Assembly (NCBI RefSeq): GCF_900186125.1
Contig: NZ_FYBQ01000011.1
Span: 1 to 64,000, forward strand
Direction of reading: 5' to 3'
Origin: Listeria goaensis
GTDB taxonomy: Bacteria > Bacillota > Bacilli > Lactobacillales > Listeriaceae
DNA length: 64,000 nucleotides
Shown here: positions 1-10,864 of the stretch, piece after piece
How positions within the stretch are numbered: position 1 is the stretch's first letter
How the letters are laid out: each line of letters opens with the position of its first letter
Translations under genes and position numbers: made by a program
Notes under the pieces: generated by a model
Told to the model about the DNA's origin: nothing
The model's input: the letters and a program-made list of their open reading frames with translations, nothing else
The model's database searches: none

Positions 1-21
1 GAACAACGTTCTTTCTTTCAT

Positions 22-140
22 TGTCTGGTAGTTATGGCGAGAAGGTCACACCCGTTCCCATCCCGAACACGGTAGTTAAGCTTCTCTGCGCCGATGGTAG
101 TTGGGGGCTTCCCCCTGTGAGAGTAGGTCGCTGCCGGGCA
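22..140 (+). rRNA. rrf: 5S ribosomal RNA
   Basis: The stretch carries the conserved 5S core, including CCCGTTCCCATCCCGAACAC, the GGCGAGAAGGTCACACC helix region and the GTGAGAGTAGG segment. The ends TGTCTGGTAG and CTGCCGGGCA pair to form helix I. It is followed at once by a strong terminator, as expected for the last gene of an rRNA operon whose 16S and 23S genes would lie to the left of the window. Ends are set by the helix I pairing and may be off by one or two bases. Confidence 0.96.
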
Positions 141-145
141 ATTGG

Positions 146-178
146 AAGGCTCAGAAATTTTCTGAGCCTTTTTTTTAA
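146..178 (+). terminator. rRNA operon terminator
   Basis: AAGGCTCAGAAA and TTTCTGAGCCTT form a near-perfect hairpin followed by a run of eight T. It lies six bases after the 5S gene and ends the ribosomal RNA operon. Confidence 0.93.
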
Positions 179-209
179 TACTTTTTTTTAGAAAGTGTTT
201 AAGGTGGTA

Positions 210-238
210 TTTAAAATGGAATAGGGATAGTGTAGAAT
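210..238 (+). promoter_or_regulatory. Putative promoter of the UPF0316 gene
   Basis: TTTAAA at 210-215 and TAGAAT at 233-238 are separated by 17 bases, an acceptable sigma-A arrangement with a weak -35. The proposed start of transcription lies about 40 bases before the gene. The call rests on sequence match only. Confidence 0.4.
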
Positions 239-285
239 GGATAAGTAGGTAAGTCTGTTTGGTTTTAAAGGAAGTGGGGATTAGG

Positions 286-822
286 ATGGTTCATGGGGCA
301 ATTGGTATTGTGCTTACAATTTTTATTGTGAACATTTTATATGTCGCGATTTCAACAGTGCGTTTGTTGCTAACAATGAAGGGATATCGTTATTTGGCGG
401 CTTTTGTGAGCGTTATTGAAATGGTTGTGTACGTGGTGGCGCTTAGTTTGGTGCTTGATAACTTAAATAATATCGCGAATGTGATTGCATATGCAGTCGG
501 ATTTGGCGTGGGATTGTTTATAGGTATGAAAATCGAGGAACGTTTGGCGTTAGGTTATATTACGGTGAACGTGATTACGCAGGAGTACAATTTGGATTTG
601 CCGAACCAGATTCGGGATTTGGGTTACGGGGTGACAAGTTGGCTTGCGAATGGTCGAGATGGTGAGCGGATGATGCTCGAGATTTTGACACCACGGAAAA
701 ATGAACGGAAGCTTTATAAGGAAATTGTGGCGATTGATGAAAAGGCATTTATTGTTTCTTCAGAGCCGAAACAAATTCATGGTGGATTTTGGGTTAAGAG
801 TGTGCGAAAACGAATGAAGTGA
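286..822 (+). CDS. UPF0316 membrane protein (DUF2179 domain)
   Basis: Three hydrophobic segments occupy the first 85 residues (around [27 protein letters not shown] and [13 protein letters not shown]). They are followed by a soluble C-terminal domain of about 90 residues containing [16 protein letters not shown] and [14 protein letters not shown], typical of UPF0316/YebE-like proteins with a DUF2179 domain. I chose the ATG at 286 over a TTG 27 bases upstream because AAGGAAG and GTGGGG ribosome-binding sequence precede it and family members begin this close to the first membrane segment. It stands alone between the rRNA operon and the purine operon, with its own promoter and terminator. The molecular role is unknown. 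Confidence 0.88.
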   Translation: MVHGAIGIVLTIFIVNILYVAISTVRLLLTMKGYRYLAAFVSVIEMVVYVVALSLVLDNLNNIANVIAYAVGFGVGLFIGMKIEERLALGYITVNVITQEYNLDLPNQIRDLGYGVTSWLANGRDGERMMLEILTPRKNERKLYKEIVAIDEKAFIVSSEPKQIHGGFWVKSVRKRMK

Positions 823-850
823 AGTCCTGCTGGTTGGCGGGACTTTTTTA
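822..850 (+). terminator. Terminator after the UPF0316 gene
   Basis: AGTCCTGC and GCGGGACT pair around a short loop and are followed by six T. It separates the UPF0316 gene from the purine operon control region. Confidence 0.8.
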
Positions 851-860
851 TAATTAAGTA

Positions 861-905
861 AAAACCGAACGTTCGGTTTTAGAAGTATAAAAACGTTCGA
901 TTTTT
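861..905. promoter_or_regulatory. Tandem PurBox operator (PurR-binding)
   Basis: AAAACCGAACGTT at 861-873 matches the Bacillus/Listeria PurBox (AWWWCCGAACWWT) at all but one position and is itself part of a perfect palindrome AAAACCGAACGTTCGGTTTT. A second, inverted copy is the complement of AAACGTTCGATTTT at 891-904. Two inverted boxes about 16 bases apart, just upstream of the -35 element, is the arrangement known for PurR control of pur operons, where PRPP relieves repression. Binding here is inferred. Confidence 0.85.
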
Positions 906-907
906 AA

Positions 908-936
908 TTGACAATTAAGGTTTGTATTGTTAGAAT
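908..936 (+). promoter_or_regulatory. purE operon promoter
   Basis: A perfect -35 TTGACA (908-913), a 17-base spacer and -10 TAGAAT (931-936) lie immediately downstream of the PurBoxes. The predicted start near 943 leaves a leader of only about 43 bases before purE, too short to hold a purine riboswitch. Confidence 0.88.
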
Positions 937-985
937 TAAGGTGTTGAAACGGAAATTCACTTTTATAGAAGGAGTTGAGCCGTAA

Positions 986-1474
986 ATGTCTGCGGATGTT
1001 GGTGTCATCATGGGGAGTATCTCGGATTTTGAAACGATGCGAAAGGCTTGTGAGATACTGGATGAGCTGGAGATTTCTTATGAGAAGAAGGTTGTTTCGG
1101 CGCATCGTACGCCTGATTTAATGTTTCGTTATGCGGAGGCGGCGCGAGAAAATGGAATAAAAGTGATTATTGCAGGTGCTGGCGGAGCGGCGCATTTACC
1201 AGGAATGGTTGCGGCGAAGACGACGTTACCTGTTATTGGTGTGCCGGTTAAATCGAAGGCGCTGAATGGAATGGATTCACTTCTTTCAATTGTACAAATG
1301 CCGGCTGGTGTGCCAGTTGCTACGGTTGCAATTGGTGAGAGCGGTGCTGTGAATGCTGGTTTACTGGCTGCACAAATCTTATCAATTTCTAATGATTTAA
1401 TTGCTAGCCGATTAGCGAAAAGACGTGCTACACTAGAGGAAACTGTACTAGAAAGTAGTGATAAACTTGAATAA
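986..1474 (+). CDS. purE: N5-carboxyaminoimidazole ribonucleotide mutase PurE
   Basis: PurE shifts the carboxyl group of N5-CAIR to give CAIR in de novo purine synthesis. The 162-residue protein opens with the class I signature MGSISDF and has SAHRTP with its catalytic histidine, then [12 protein letters not shown] and [15 protein letters not shown]. The length is normal for the family. GAAGGAG lies ten bases before the ATG. It is the first gene of the operon and its end overlaps the start of purK, which acts just before it in the pathway. Confidence 0.98.
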   Translation: MSADVGVIMGSISDFETMRKACEILDELEISYEKKVVSAHRTPDLMFRYAEAARENGIKVIIAGAGGAAHLPGMVAAKTTLPVIGVPVKSKALNGMDSLLSIVQMPAGVPVATVAIGESGAVNAGLLAAQILSISNDLIASRLAKRRATLEETVLESSDKLE

Positions 1475-2591
1475 CACATTTTTATTACCGAATAGCACAA
1501 TTGGCATAATTGGCGGTGGACAACTAGGCAGAATGATGACACTTAGTGCGAAAGCGATGGGGTATCGGGTGATTGTTTTAGACCCAACTTTTGATTCGCC
1601 TTGTGGTCAGGTTTGTGATGAACAGATTGTGGCGGAATATGATGATATTAAGGCGTTACGCGAGCTCGCGGCGAAGTCAGATGTCGTGACGTATGAGTTT
1701 GAAAATGTAGATTACGGAGCACTTGCAAAAGTGGAAGATATGGTGAAAGTTCCGCAAGGCTCTGAGCTTTTGTCGATTACGCAAGATAGGATTTTAGAGA
1801 AAGCATATTTGGAGTCTGTGAATGTGAACATTGCTCCTTATGCGGTTGTTGTTGATAAAGAGGATATTTTGGAACAGATTAAAAGTATTGGCTATCCAGC
1901 TGTTGTGAAAACGGCGCGGGGCGGATATGATGGAAAAGGTCAAGTTATTCTCCGTAGTGAGGCAGATGTGGATAAAACCCTTCCAGTGTTAAAATATGGT
2001 TCGTGTGTGCTCGAAGCTTTTATTCCGTTTGAAAAAGAAGTTTCTGTTGTTGTAGCTCGAAATGCTGCGGGGCAAATTGAAACCTTTCCAGTAAGTGAAA
2101 ATGTGCATCGCAATAATATTTTGCATACATCCGTTGTGCCGGCAAAACTAGAAGCCGATGTCCACGAGGAGGCGCAAGCCATTGCTGTGAAATTGGCCGA
2201 GTTTTTAAGCTTAGAAGGCGTTTTGGCGGTTGAAATGTTTGTGACAGCGTCTGGTGCGCTATATGTGAATGAGCTCGCGCCTAGACCGCATAATTCGGGG
2301 CACTATACGATTGAAGCATGTAATATTTCGCAGTTTACGCAGCATATTCGGGCAATTGTTGGCTTGCCGCTTTTAAAGCCGGAATTGATTAAGCCAGCAG
2401 TCATGATTAACATTTTAGGGCAGCATGTGGAAGGCGTAAATGAACAGATGGGTGATTATTCGCGTTGGTATGTGCACTATTACGGGAAAAAAGAAGCGAA
2501 GCGCGACCGCAAAATGGGGCATATTACGATTTTAGCGAATGATCCAAGCGCTGTATTAATTGATTTAGAAGAAACGAAAATTTGGAAATAG
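1458..2591 (+). CDS. purK: N5-carboxyaminoimidazole ribonucleotide synthase PurK
   Basis: PurK is the ATP-grasp ligase that carboxylates AIR with bicarbonate to N5-CAIR, the substrate of PurE. The N-terminal pre-ATP-grasp motif is [12 protein letters not shown], and the ATP-grasp core shows [24 protein letters not shown] and [12 protein letters not shown]. The GTG at 1458 overlaps purE by 17 bases. A TTG at 1467 is an alternative start, and the ribosome-binding sequence does not clearly decide between them. Translation is probably coupled to purE. Confidence 0.96.
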   Translation: MINLNNTFLLPNSTIGIIGGGQLGRMMTLSAKAMGYRVIVLDPTFDSPCGQVCDEQIVAEYDDIKALRELAAKSDVVTYEFENVDYGALAKVEDMVKVPQGSELLSITQDRILEKAYLESVNVNIAPYAVVVDKEDILEQIKSIGYPAVVKTARGGYDGKGQVILRSEADVDKTLPVLKYGSCVLEAFIPFEKEVSVVVARNAAGQIETFPVSENVHRNNILHTSVVPAKLEADVHEEAQAIAVKLAEFLSLEGVLAVEMFVTASGALYVNELAPRPHNSGHYTIEACNISQFTQHIRAIVGLPLLKPELIKPAVMINILGQHVEGVNEQMGDYSRWYVHYYGKKEAKRDRKMGHITILANDPSAVLIDLEETKIWK

Positions 2592-2609
2592 ATGGAGGAC
2601 TAAAGGCGC

Positions 2610-3902
2610 ATGATTGAACGTTATACGAGAGAGGAAATGGGCAAAATTTGGACGGAGGAAAATCGCTTTAAGGCTTGGCTTGAAGTTGAAATTTTAGCTT
2701 GTGAGGCATGGGCAGAGCTTGGCGATATTCCAAAAGCGGATGTAGCTAAAATTCGCGAGCATGCGACATTCGATGTTGAACGGATTAAAGAGATTGAGCT
2801 TGAAACGCGTCATGATGTGGTGGCTTTTACACGTGCGGTTTCTGAAACGCTTGGTGCTGAACGTAAATGGGTGCACTACGGCTTAACGTCAACGGATGTG
2901 GTGGATACAGCAAACTCTTACTTATTAAAACAAGCGAATGAAATTTTACGTAAAGATTTGGAAAACTTCATTCAAATTTTGGCTGACAAAGCTCGGGAAC
3001 ATAAAAACACGGTCATGATGGGTAGAACACACGGCGTTCATGCGGAGCCGACGACATTCGGGTTGAAACTTGCACTTTGGCATGAGGAAATGAAGCGTAA
3101 TTTAGAGCGATTTGATCATGCGGCGAAGGGCGTTGAATTTGGTAAGATTTCTGGTGCAGTTGGCACGTACGCGAATATTGACCCTTTTGTCGAAGAATAT
3201 GTTTGTAAGCACTTAGGCACTACGCCGGCACCAATTTCCACGCAGACACTGCAGCGCGACAGACATGCGGAATATGTCGCAACACTTGCTTTAATCGCAA
3301 CGTCTGTTGAAAAATTTGCGGTTGAGGTGCGTGGCCTTCAGAAAAGTGAAGTTCGTGAAGTGGAGGAAGCTTTTGCGAAAGGCCAAAAAGGGAGTTCGGC
3401 GATGCCGCATAAGCGTAATCCGATTGGCTCGGAAAACGTGACGGGGCTTGCACGCGTAATTCGCGGACATATGATGACGGCGTATGAAAATGTGCCGCTA
3501 TGGCATGAACGCGATATTTCACATAGCTCGGCGGAGCGAATTATTTTACCAGATGCGACCATTTTACTTGATTATATTTTAAGTCGCTTTGGAAACATTG
3601 TGAAAAATTTGTCGGTATTTCCTGACAATATGAAGCGAAATATGGATGCGACGCTAGGTCTAATTTATTCACAGCGCGTCTTACTTTCTTTAATTGATAA
3701 AGGAATGGCGCGGGAAGAGGCATATGATACGGTTCAACCAAAAGCGATGGAAGCGTGGGAAACGAAAACGTCTTTCAGAACGCTTGTGGAAAATGAGCCG
3801 AAAATTACCGCATTACTTTCGGAAAAAGAGATTGATGACTGCTTTGATTATCACTATCATCTTAAAAATGTAGATTTAATTTTTAACCGTTTAGGGCTTT
3901 AA
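2610..3902 (+). CDS. purB: Adenylosuccinate lyase PurB
   Basis: PurB catalyses two fumarate-releasing steps: SAICAR to AICAR in IMP synthesis and adenylosuccinate to AMP. The 430-residue protein has the fumarase/aspartase superfamily signature [11 protein letters not shown] and the conserved TSTDVVDTA and [14 protein letters not shown] segments that carry active-site residues. TGGAGGAC precedes the ATG. It lies 18 bases after purK and is separated from purC by a hairpin that could modulate downstream expression. Confidence 0.98.
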   Translation: MIERYTREEMGKIWTEENRFKAWLEVEILACEAWAELGDIPKADVAKIREHATFDVERIKEIELETRHDVVAFTRAVSETLGAERKWVHYGLTSTDVVDTANSYLLKQANEILRKDLENFIQILADKAREHKNTVMMGRTHGVHAEPTTFGLKLALWHEEMKRNLERFDHAAKGVEFGKISGAVGTYANIDPFVEEYVCKHLGTTPAPISTQTLQRDRHAEYVATLALIATSVEKFAVEVRGLQKSEVREVEEAFAKGQKGSSAMPHKRNPIGSENVTGLARVIRGHMMTAYENVPLWHERDISHSSAERIILPDATILLDYILSRFGNIVKNLSVFPDNMKRNMDATLGLIYSQRVLLSLIDKGMAREEAYDTVQPKAMEAWETKTSFRTLVENEPKITALLSEKEIDDCFDYHYHLKNVDLIFNRLGL

Positions 3903-3907
3903 AATAC

Positions 3908-3947
3908 GACTTGCTCGTCTTTTATTAGGCGAGTGAGGCTACTTTTT
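3908..3947 (+). terminator. Possible intercistronic hairpin between purB and purC
   Basis: CTTGCTCG and CGAGTGAG pair, with two G-T wobbles, around an AT-rich loop. The run of six T comes about six bases after the stem. This could be a leaky terminator or a processing or stability element within the operon. The spacing makes a strong terminator unlikely. Confidence 0.35.
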
Positions 3948-3966
3948 TCAAAAGGAGAGATTTTAA

Positions 3967-4680
3967 GTGACAAACGAACTCATTTACGAAGGCAAAGCGA
4001 AGGAACTTTTTACGACAGAAAAAGCGGATGTGCTCCGCGCGAAATATAAAGATGATGCAACGGCATTAAACGGCGGAAGGAAAGAAGTTTTTGCGGGAAA
4101 AGGAATACGCAATAACAACATTACTTCGCTTATTTTTCGTTATTTGAAAAACGAGGGAATTCCGAGTCACTTTATTGAACAAATTTCTGAAACGGAACAA
4201 TTGATTCGAAAGGTGGACATCATTCCACTGGAAGTGGTGGTGCGAAATGTGCTTGCGGGTAGTCTTGCGAAAAGGCTTGGCAGGGACGAGGGGGAACTTA
4301 TTGATACGCCGATTGTGGAATTTTATTTTAAAAATGATGCACTAGACGATCCTTTCATCAATGATGACCACGTTGTTTTTCTCGGTGCTTGCGATAGGAA
4401 GGAAATTGAAACGCTTAAGGCTCTCGCGCTTCAAGTGAACGGTAAATTACAGGAACTTTTTGAAAAAATGGGGATTACGCTTGTTGATTTTAAACTTGAA
4501 TTTGGACGCGATGTGGCAGGTCAGATTTTGCTTGCGGATGAGATTTCGCCGGATACGTGTCGACTTTGGGATAAAGAGACGCGGGAGAGGCTCGATAAGG
4601 ATGTCTTTCGTCGGAATATTGGGAATTTAATTACAGTTTATGATGAAGTTTTATCGCGACTTGAGGAGGTCATGAAGTAA
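3967..4680 (+). CDS. purC: SAICAR synthetase PurC
   Basis: PurC joins aspartate to CAIR with ATP, giving SAICAR. The sequence opens with the family hallmark YEGKAKELF, has VVVRNVLAGSLAKRLG in the middle and the signature ADEISPDTCRLW near residue 195. The length of 237 residues is typical. The start is GTG, supported by AAAGGAGA nine bases upstream. Its TAA overlaps the purS ATG by one base, so the two are translationally coupled. Confidence 0.98.
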   Translation: MTNELIYEGKAKELFTTEKADVLRAKYKDDATALNGGRKEVFAGKGIRNNNITSLIFRYLKNEGIPSHFIEQISETEQLIRKVDIIPLEVVVRNVLAGSLAKRLGRDEGELIDTPIVEFYFKNDALDDPFINDDHVVFLGACDRKEIETLKALALQVNGKLQELFEKMGITLVDFKLEFGRDVAGQILLADEISPDTCRLWDKETRERLDKDVFRRNIGNLITVYDEVLSRLEEVMK

Positions 4681-4925
4681 TGTATAATGTGAAAATTTAT
4701 GTGACGTTAAAAAAAAGTGTGCTTGATCCGCAAGGGGACGCGGTGAACGAGGCGGCTATTAGTATGGGGTATGCGAGTGTTCAGGACGTTCGGATTGGAA
4801 AATATATGGAGCTTCAAGTTGAAAAAACGGACCGTGATGTACGCGTTATGTTGGATGAACTTTGTGATAAATTGTTAACGAATCCAGTGATGGAAGATTA
4901 TCGTTACGAAATTGAGGAGGCATAA
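4680..4925 (+). CDS. purS: FGAM synthase subunit PurS
   Basis: PurS is the small scaffold subunit of the Gram-positive three-part FGAM synthase, holding PurQ against PurL. The protein has 81 residues with the typical [19 protein letters not shown] start and [10 protein letters not shown] core. It overlaps purC by one base and is followed two bases later by purQ, consistent with stoichiometric production of the complex. Confidence 0.97.
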   Translation: MYNVKIYVTLKKSVLDPQGDAVNEAAISMGYASVQDVRIGKYMELQVEKTDRDVRVMLDELCDKLLTNPVMEDYRYEIEEA

Positions 4926-4927
4926 GA

Positions 4928-5617
4928 ATGAAATTTGCTGTGATTCAGTTTCCGGGGTCAAATTGCGATTTAGATATGCTTCATGCTATCCGAGATGTGC
5001 TAGGTGAGGAAGCCGAATACGTGTGGCACGCTGAAAAGTCGCTTGCTGGATTTGATGCGGTGCTTCTTCCGGGTGGCTTTTCATACGGGGACTATTTACG
5101 CACGGGCGCCATCGCTAAATTTGCGAATATTATGAAAGAAGTGATGCGTTTTGCGGAAGAGGGGCGTCCCGTTCTAGGCGTTTGTAACGGATTTCAAATT
5201 TTAACGGAATGCGGCTTGTTGCCAGGCGCGCTCATTCGGAATCGCAATTTGCATTTTGTTTGTAAAACGTTGCCGCTTCAAGTTGAGAATGCGGATACGC
5301 TTTTTACGTCTAGCTATCAAGCTGGTGAAGAAATCCAAATTCCCGTGGCGCACGGGGAAGGCAATTATTATTGCGATGCAGAAACGCTTGCGGAACTTCA
5401 GGCGAACAAGCAAATTGTCTTTACGTATGCGGCTGAAAATCCAAATGGTAGCGCGGCGAATATCGCTGGTATTGTGAATAAACGCGGCAACGTGCTCGGC
5501 ATGATGCCACATCCAGAGCGAGCTGTCGAAGAAATTGTCGGCGGTGTGGACGGCTTGAAATTATTTCAATCGATTGTCAGTTCTATGAAGGAGGCGAGCG
5601 AAAGTGCTAGCAAATGA
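4928..5617 (+). CDS. purQ: FGAM synthase glutaminase subunit PurQ
   Basis: PurQ is a class I glutamine amidotransferase that supplies ammonia to PurL. The nucleophile is Cys86 in GVCNGFQ, and the partner His lies in HPERAVE near residue 196. The oxyanion region [11 protein letters not shown] is intact. The end of the gene overlaps the purL GTG start by 14 bases. The length of 229 residues is normal. Confidence 0.98.
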   Translation: MKFAVIQFPGSNCDLDMLHAIRDVLGEEAEYVWHAEKSLAGFDAVLLPGGFSYGDYLRTGAIAKFANIMKEVMRFAEEGRPVLGVCNGFQILTECGLLPGALIRNRNLHFVCKTLPLQVENADTLFTSSYQAGEEIQIPVAHGEGNYYCDAETLAELQANKQIVFTYAAENPNGSAANIAGIVNKRGNVLGMMPHPERAVEEIVGGVDGLKLFQSIVSSMKEASESASK

Positions 5618-7823
5618 ACCAACGATGGACCAAATCGCACAGCAAAAAATATATCAGGAAATGGGTTTAACGGATAGCGAATTCGATTTAATCGTTTCCA
5701 TTCTCGGGCGCAAGCCGAACTACACTGAAACAGGCCTCTTCTCGGTCATGTGGTCGGAGCACTGTAGTTATAAAACTTCCAAACCGGTTTTGAAAAAATT
5801 CCCAACAGAAGGGCAGCAAGTCTTACAAGGCCCGGGTGAGGGAGCTGGAATTGTTGACATTGGGGACGGACTAGGCGTGGCTTTTAAAGTGGAGAGTCAT
5901 AACCACCCGTCATACGTGGAGCCATATCAAGGTGCGGCAACTGGAGTCGGCGGAATCATTCGCGATGTGTTTTCGATGGGCGCTCGTCCAATTGCGATGC
6001 TGAACTCACTTCGTTTCGGCGAACTAAATAATCCGCATACGAAATACTTGGTAAATGAAGTTGTGGCAGGCATTGCAGGCTACGGAAACTCAATTGGGAT
6101 TCCGACGGTTGGGGGCGAGGTACAATTTGAAACGTGCTACTCGAAGAACCCGCTGGTCAACGCCATGTGTGTGGGTTTAATCAAAAAAGAAGACATTCAA
6201 AAAGGGCAAGCAGTTGGTGTTGGCAATCCGGTCATGTACGTTGGCGCCAAAACGGGGCGTGACGGAATTCACGGGGCGACATTTGCTTCGGTGGAATTTA
6301 GTGAGGAAGGCGAACAGCAGCGTTCAGCGGTTCAAGTTGGCGATCCGTTTATGGAAAAACTGCTTTTAGAGGCTTGTTTGGAAGTCATTCAGAAGCATGC
6401 GGATATTTTAGTTGGGATTCAAGATATGGGGGCAGCGGGACTTGTGAGTTCGAGTTCGGAGATGGCATCGAAGGCGGGAACTGGTCTGCGTCTTGTGATG
6501 GACGATGTGCCGCAACGGGAAACACATATGTCCGCGTATGAAATGCTGCTTTCGGAGTCGCAGGAGCGGATGCTTTTATGTGTGAAGCGCGGTCATGAGG
6601 CGGAAATTGTAGCATTGTTTGAGCGTTACGGCTTGCATGCGGTGACAATTGGCGAAGTGACGGATGATAAAATGTACACGATTATTCATCACGGGGAAGT
6701 TGTGGCGAGTGTGCCGGTTGATGCTCTTGCGGAAGATGCACCGGTTTATCACAAACCGTCAAGTGAACCAAAACGTTACCAAGAGTTTCAAAATGAAACG
6801 CCATTTCGGCCTAATCTTTTAAACCTAAAAGAAACTTGGGAAAAGCTTTTGGCTCAACCGACAATTGCGAGTAAGCGGTATATTTATGAGCAATATGATT
6901 ACCAAGTGCGCACGAGTACGGCGGTTGTGCCGGGTAGTGATGCGGCGGTTGTACGTGTGCGTGGAACGGAGAAGGCGATTGCGATGACGACGGATTGCAA
7001 TTCAAGGTATTTGTATCTTGACCCAGAGCTTGGTGGTGCGATTGCGGTGAGCGAGGCGGCGCGTAATATTGTGGCGAGTGGTGCAAAACCGCTTGCGATT
7101 ACGGACGGCCTTAATTTTGGAAATCCGGACAAACCGGAAATTTTCTGGGAGATTGAGAAAGCGGCAGACGGCATTAGTAAGGCGTGTCTTGCGCTTGATA
7201 CACCAGTTATTTCGGGGAATGTGTCGATGTATAATGAAACGGACGGCACGGGGATTTACCCGACACCAGTAATTGGTATGGTTGGTTTGGTTGAAAATAT
7301 AAAAGATATTACGACGCAGGATTTTAAGGCGGCAGGTGATGCGATTTATTTGGTCGGTGACACTTTCGCTGAATATAATGGCTCGGAACTGCAAAAGCTC
7401 TTGCAAGGTAAGATTTCTGGGCGTGCTCCGCGGCTTGATTTAGATGTGGAACAGTCGAACCAGGCGGGGGTACTTCAAGCGATTCAAGCTGGACTTGTTC
7501 AAAGTGCGCATGATATTTCAGAAGGCGGTTTTGCAGTGGCACTCGCGGAGGCGGCATTTAAAGGCAATTACGGGGCGAAAGTGGCTGTGCCATTTGAACT
7601 TGAAATGATTTTCAGTGAGTCACAATCTCGTTTTATTGTATCGGTGAAACAAGCGGACAAAGCGAAATTTGAGGAAATTTTCGCGAACAAAAATGTGCAT
7701 GAAGTTGGAGTGGTGACGGAAGACGCTGTGCTAATGATTTCTTCCAAAAAAGAAGAAGTGGTTGTATCTACGGAAAGTTTGCGCGAAATTTGGGAAGGGG
7801 CTTTGCCATGCTTGCTGAAATAA
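5604..7823 (+). CDS. purL: FGAM synthase large subunit PurL
   Basis: PurL converts FGAR to FGAM using ATP and ammonia from PurQ. The 739-residue length is that of the small, PurS-dependent PurL class. Recognisable blocks are [45 protein letters not shown] and GGEVQFET. I accept the GTG at 5604 because AAGGAGG lies nine bases upstream and the resulting N-terminus fits the family. Both ends overlap neighbours: purQ by 14 bases and purF by 16. Confidence 0.97.
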   Translation: MLANEPTMDQIAQQKIYQEMGLTDSEFDLIVSILGRKPNYTETGLFSVMWSEHCSYKTSKPVLKKFPTEGQQVLQGPGEGAGIVDIGDGLGVAFKVESHNHPSYVEPYQGAATGVGGIIRDVFSMGARPIAMLNSLRFGELNNPHTKYLVNEVVAGIAGYGNSIGIPTVGGEVQFETCYSKNPLVNAMCVGLIKKEDIQKGQAVGVGNPVMYVGAKTGRDGIHGATFASVEFSEEGEQQRSAVQVGDPFMEKLLLEACLEVIQKHADILVGIQDMGAAGLVSSSSEMASKAGTGLRLVMDDVPQRETHMSAYEMLLSESQERMLLCVKRGHEAEIVALFERYGLHAVTIGEVTDDKMYTIIHHGEVVASVPVDALAEDAPVYHKPSSEPKRYQEFQNETPFRPNLLNLKETWEKLLAQPTIASKRYIYEQYDYQVRTSTAVVPGSDAAVVRVRGTEKAIAMTTDCNSRYLYLDPELGGAIAVSEAARNIVASGAKPLAITDGLNFGNPDKPEIFWEIEKAADGISKACLALDTPVISGNVSMYNETDGTGIYPTPVIGMVGLVENIKDITTQDFKAAGDAIYLVGDTFAEYNGSELQKLLQGKISGRAPRLDLDVEQSNQAGVLQAIQAGLVQSAHDISEGGFAVALAEAAFKGNYGAKVAVPFELEMIFSESQSRFIVSVKQADKAKFEEIFANKNVHEVGVVTEDAVLMISSKKEEVVVSTESLREIWEGALPCLLK

Positions 7824-9238
7824 AAGGTTTGAACGAGGAATGTGGAATTTTTGGCGTTTGGAATCACCCGGCTGCTGCGGAAATTACGTATTACGGCTTG
7901 CACAGTTTGCAACATCGCGGGCAAGAAGGCGCTGGGATTGTGTCAACGGACGGTCTGACGCTTAAGGGGCACCGGAATTTAGGGTTGCTTGCGGACGTTT
8001 TTAAACACGGAGAGCTTGATGGGTTAAAAGGAACGGGGGCAATTGGGCATGTGCGATATGCGACGGCAGGAGGCAAAAGTTTAGGCAATGTGCAGCCGTT
8101 TTTGTTCCACTTTCAAAACTCTTCATTGGCGCTTGCGCATAACGGCAATTTAATTAACGCTTCATCGCTACGTGCGGAACTGGAAAAAGAAGGGGCGATT
8201 TTCCAAACGAGTTCGGATACGGAAGTGCTGGCGCATCTGATTAAGCGCAGTCAGACGGGGGACTTCATTCAAGATTTGAAAGTGGCGCTAAACCGTGTGA
8301 AAGGCGGCTTTGCCTATATGCTTCTTACGGAACATGCGATGATTGCCGCACTAGATCCGAACGGCTTCCGTCCGCTTTCGATTGGCCGGATTGGCGACAG
8401 TTACGTCGTTGCATCGGAAACATGCGCGTTTGAAACGGTAGGTGCAGAATTTGTCCGTGACGTTGAACCAGGCGAACTCATTGTGATTGATGATGACGGA
8501 CTTCACATTGACGTTTTCACCAAAGAAGTCAAGCACTCGATTTGTAGCATGGAGTACATTTATTTTGCACGCCCCGACTCAAATATTGCGGGGATTAACG
8601 TGCACTCGGCGAGAAAGCGTAGTGGCAAACGGCTCGCACAGGAAGCTTTCGTGGACGCTGATGTCGTGACAGGTGTACCCGATTCGAGCATTTCAGCGGC
8701 AATCGGTTACGCGGAGGAATCTGGGTTACCTTACGAGCTCGGTTTGATTAAAAATAGGTACGTGGCCAGAACGTTCATTGAGCCTTCACAGGAGCTAAGA
8801 GAACAAGGGGTGCGCATGAAATTGTCGGCGGTTCGCGGTGTCGTTGAAGGTAAACGTGTCGTCATGATTGACGATTCCATTGTGCGCGGAACAACGAGTA
8901 AGCGTATTGTTCAACTACTGCGCGAAGCTGGCGCCAGAGAAGTGCACGTCCGAATTGCTTCCCCGCCCCTTGCGTTCCCGTGTTTTTACGGCATTGATAT
9001 TCAAACACGCAACGAACTCATTGCGGCAAACCATAGTGTCGATGAAATTTGCCGAATTATCGGCGCCGATTCGCTCACGTATTTAAGTGAAGAGGGGCTT
9101 GTGGAAGCAGTCGGCAAACCTTATCCGAATGAGCCGTACGGCGGTTTATGTATGGCGTATTTCAACGGAGACTATCCAACTGATTTATACGATTATGAAG
9201 CGGAGTATTTGAAAAGTCTAGAAGATCAAAAAAACTAA
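7808..9238 (+). CDS. purF: Amidophosphoribosyltransferase PurF
   Basis: PurF makes 5-phosphoribosylamine from PRPP and glutamine, the committed step of the pathway. The start at 7808 gives [16 protein letters not shown], an 11-residue propeptide before the catalytic Cys12, as in Bacillus. A TTG at 7790 is less likely, since GGAAGGGG sits before 7808. The PRPP-binding motif [14 protein letters not shown] lies at 351-364. Cysteines 246, 392 and 448 correspond to three ligands of the Bacillus 4Fe-4S cluster, but the fourth position is Tyr451 in CMAYFNG. The gene overlaps purL by 16 bases. Confidence 0.97.
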   Translation: MLAEIKGLNEECGIFGVWNHPAAAEITYYGLHSLQHRGQEGAGIVSTDGLTLKGHRNLGLLADVFKHGELDGLKGTGAIGHVRYATAGGKSLGNVQPFLFHFQNSSLALAHNGNLINASSLRAELEKEGAIFQTSSDTEVLAHLIKRSQTGDFIQDLKVALNRVKGGFAYMLLTEHAMIAALDPNGFRPLSIGRIGDSYVVASETCAFETVGAEFVRDVEPGELIVIDDDGLHIDVFTKEVKHSICSMEYIYFARPDSNIAGINVHSARKRSGKRLAQEAFVDADVVTGVPDSSISAAIGYAEESGLPYELGLIKNRYVARTFIEPSQELREQGVRMKLSAVRGVVEGKRVVMIDDSIVRGTTSKRIVQLLREAGAREVHVRIASPPLAFPCFYGIDIQTRNELIAANHSVDEICRIIGADSLTYLSEEGLVEAVGKPYPNEPYGGLCMAYFNGDYPTDLYDYEAEYLKSLEDQKN

Positions 9239-9257
9239 GACGAGGAAGTGTTAAAAA

Positions 9258-10307
9258 GTGGAAAATGCATACAGTAAGGCAGGCGTTGATGTCCATGCAG
9301 GCTACGAAGTCGTGGAACGCATTCAAAAACATGTTGCGCGGACAGAGCGATTAGGCGTTATGGGCGCACTTGGCTCTTTTGGTGGTATGTTTGATTTAAG
9401 TGAGCTCGCATTAAAAGAACCTGTTTTAGTATCAGGCACAGATGGTGTTGGAACAAAACTCGCTGTGGCGATCTCTGCTGGAAAACACGATACAATTGGG
9501 ATTGACTGCGTTGCTATGTGTGTAAACGATATACTCGCACAAGGCGCCGAGCCACTTTTCTTTTTAGATTATATTGCGACAGGGAAAAACACGCCGTCTA
9601 AAATGGAACAAATTGTGAAAGGTGTGGCGACTGGCTGCGAGCTTTCAGGGTGCGCGCTTATCGGCGGGGAAACCGCTGAAATGCCCGATATGTATGCGGC
9701 GGACGATTACGATTTAGCTGGCTTTACTGTTGGCGCTGTTGAAAAAAGCAAATTGATTCAGGCTGATGCCGTTCAGGCGGGTGACGTTTTAATTGGGCTT
9801 CCTTCAAGCGGCATTCATAGCAATGGCTACTCGCTCGTTCGAAAAATCTACTTCAAAGATGGCGCTCTAAAATTGAATGCCAAGCTTCCAGAACTCCCAG
9901 ACGGGGAACTTGTGGACTACTTGTTAGAACCGACAAAAATATACGTAAAGCCTGTTTTAGAAGTCTTAAAGCAAAGCAAGGTGAATGGCATTGCGCACAT
10001 CACGGGCGGTGGCTTTATTGAAAACTTGCCGAGAATGCTAAACGAAAATTTGGCGGCGGAAATTAAATGTGGCTCTTGGCCTGAACTGCCGATTTTCAGT
10101 AGCCTTAAAATGCGCGGCCAGTTAGATGAAATGGAAATGTATAACATCTTCAACATGGGAATTGGCATGGTGCTAGCGGTTCCAGAAAATGAAGCGGCGA
10201 ACGTTTTACATGTATTGCAGGAGCTAGGCGAGCCGGCTTATAAAATTGGGCGCGTCACGGAGAAACAAACGGCAGCCGTCACATTTATTGGGGGCGAAAC
10301 GAAATGA
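9258..10307 (+). CDS. purM: AIR synthetase PurM
   Basis: PurM closes the imidazole ring, converting FGAM to AIR with ATP. The protein has 349 residues with the family blocks [52 protein letters not shown] and [13 protein letters not shown]. The GTG start is supported by GAGGAAG nine bases upstream. The ATGA at its end overlaps the start of purN. Confidence 0.98.
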   Translation: MENAYSKAGVDVHAGYEVVERIQKHVARTERLGVMGALGSFGGMFDLSELALKEPVLVSGTDGVGTKLAVAISAGKHDTIGIDCVAMCVNDILAQGAEPLFFLDYIATGKNTPSKMEQIVKGVATGCELSGCALIGGETAEMPDMYAADDYDLAGFTVGAVEKSKLIQADAVQAGDVLIGLPSSGIHSNGYSLVRKIYFKDGALKLNAKLPELPDGELVDYLLEPTKIYVKPVLEVLKQSKVNGIAHITGGGFIENLPRMLNENLAAEIKCGSWPELPIFSSLKMRGQLDEMEMYNIFNMGIGMVLAVPENEAANVLHVLQELGEPAYKIGRVTEKQTAAVTFIGGETK

Positions 10308-10864
10308 ATATCGCCGTCTTTGCAACAGGTTCGGGAACGAATTTCGAAGCGCTCATGAAAAGCGATGTCGGGGATAAAATCGTCCTGCTCGTCTGTGATA
10401 AAGCGGGCGCCGGGGTGCTCGAGAGGGCCAAGCAATTTGGCGTGCCGACATTTCTGTTTGAGCCGAAAGCTTACGCGAATAAAGCGGAATTTGAAACCGC
10501 CATTTTAGCCGAGCTAGAAGCGAAACAGGTAGACTTTATCGTCTTGGCTGGCTACATGCGCCTCATCGGCGAAACGCTACTCGACCAGTATCCGAATAAA
10601 ATTGTCAATTTGCACCCGTCACTTTTGCCGAAATATCCGGGCAAGGATGCGATTTTACAGGCGCTTTCAGACGGGGCAGACGAGACGGGCGTCACCGCAC
10701 ATTTTGTAGATGCGGGCATGGATACGGGCGAAGTGATTGCACGCGAAAGCATTCCAATCCTTGCAACAGATACGGAGGCGTCACTCACGGCGAAAATTCA
10801 CAAAATCGAACATATCTTTTACCCCAAAGTGGTGAAAAATTTAGTAGAGGGGAAGTTTAAATAA
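10304..10864 (+). CDS. purN: Phosphoribosylglycinamide formyltransferase PurN
   Basis: PurN transfers a formyl group from 10-formyltetrahydrofolate to GAR. The N-terminal phosphate-binding segment is [13 protein letters not shown]. The active-site blocks are [14 protein letters not shown], with its catalytic His, and [11 protein letters not shown], with its Asp. The length is 186 residues. It overlaps purM by four bases (ATGA), and its stop codon abuts the purH start. Confidence 0.97.
   Translation: MNIAVFATGSGTNFEALMKSDVGDKIVLLVCDKAGAGVLERAKQFGVPTFLFEPKAYANKAEFETAILAELEAKQVDFIVLAGYMRLIGETLLDQYPNKIVNLHPSLLPKYPGKDAILQALSDGADETGVTAHFVDAGMDTGEVIARESIPILATDTEASLTAKIHKIEHIFYPKVVKNLVEGKFK

Noticed and set aside
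1129-1542. Long minus-strand open frame opposite purE and purK.
   Set aside because: It is a shadow of the codon usage of two unmistakable plus-strand genes, with no ribosome-binding site or family match.
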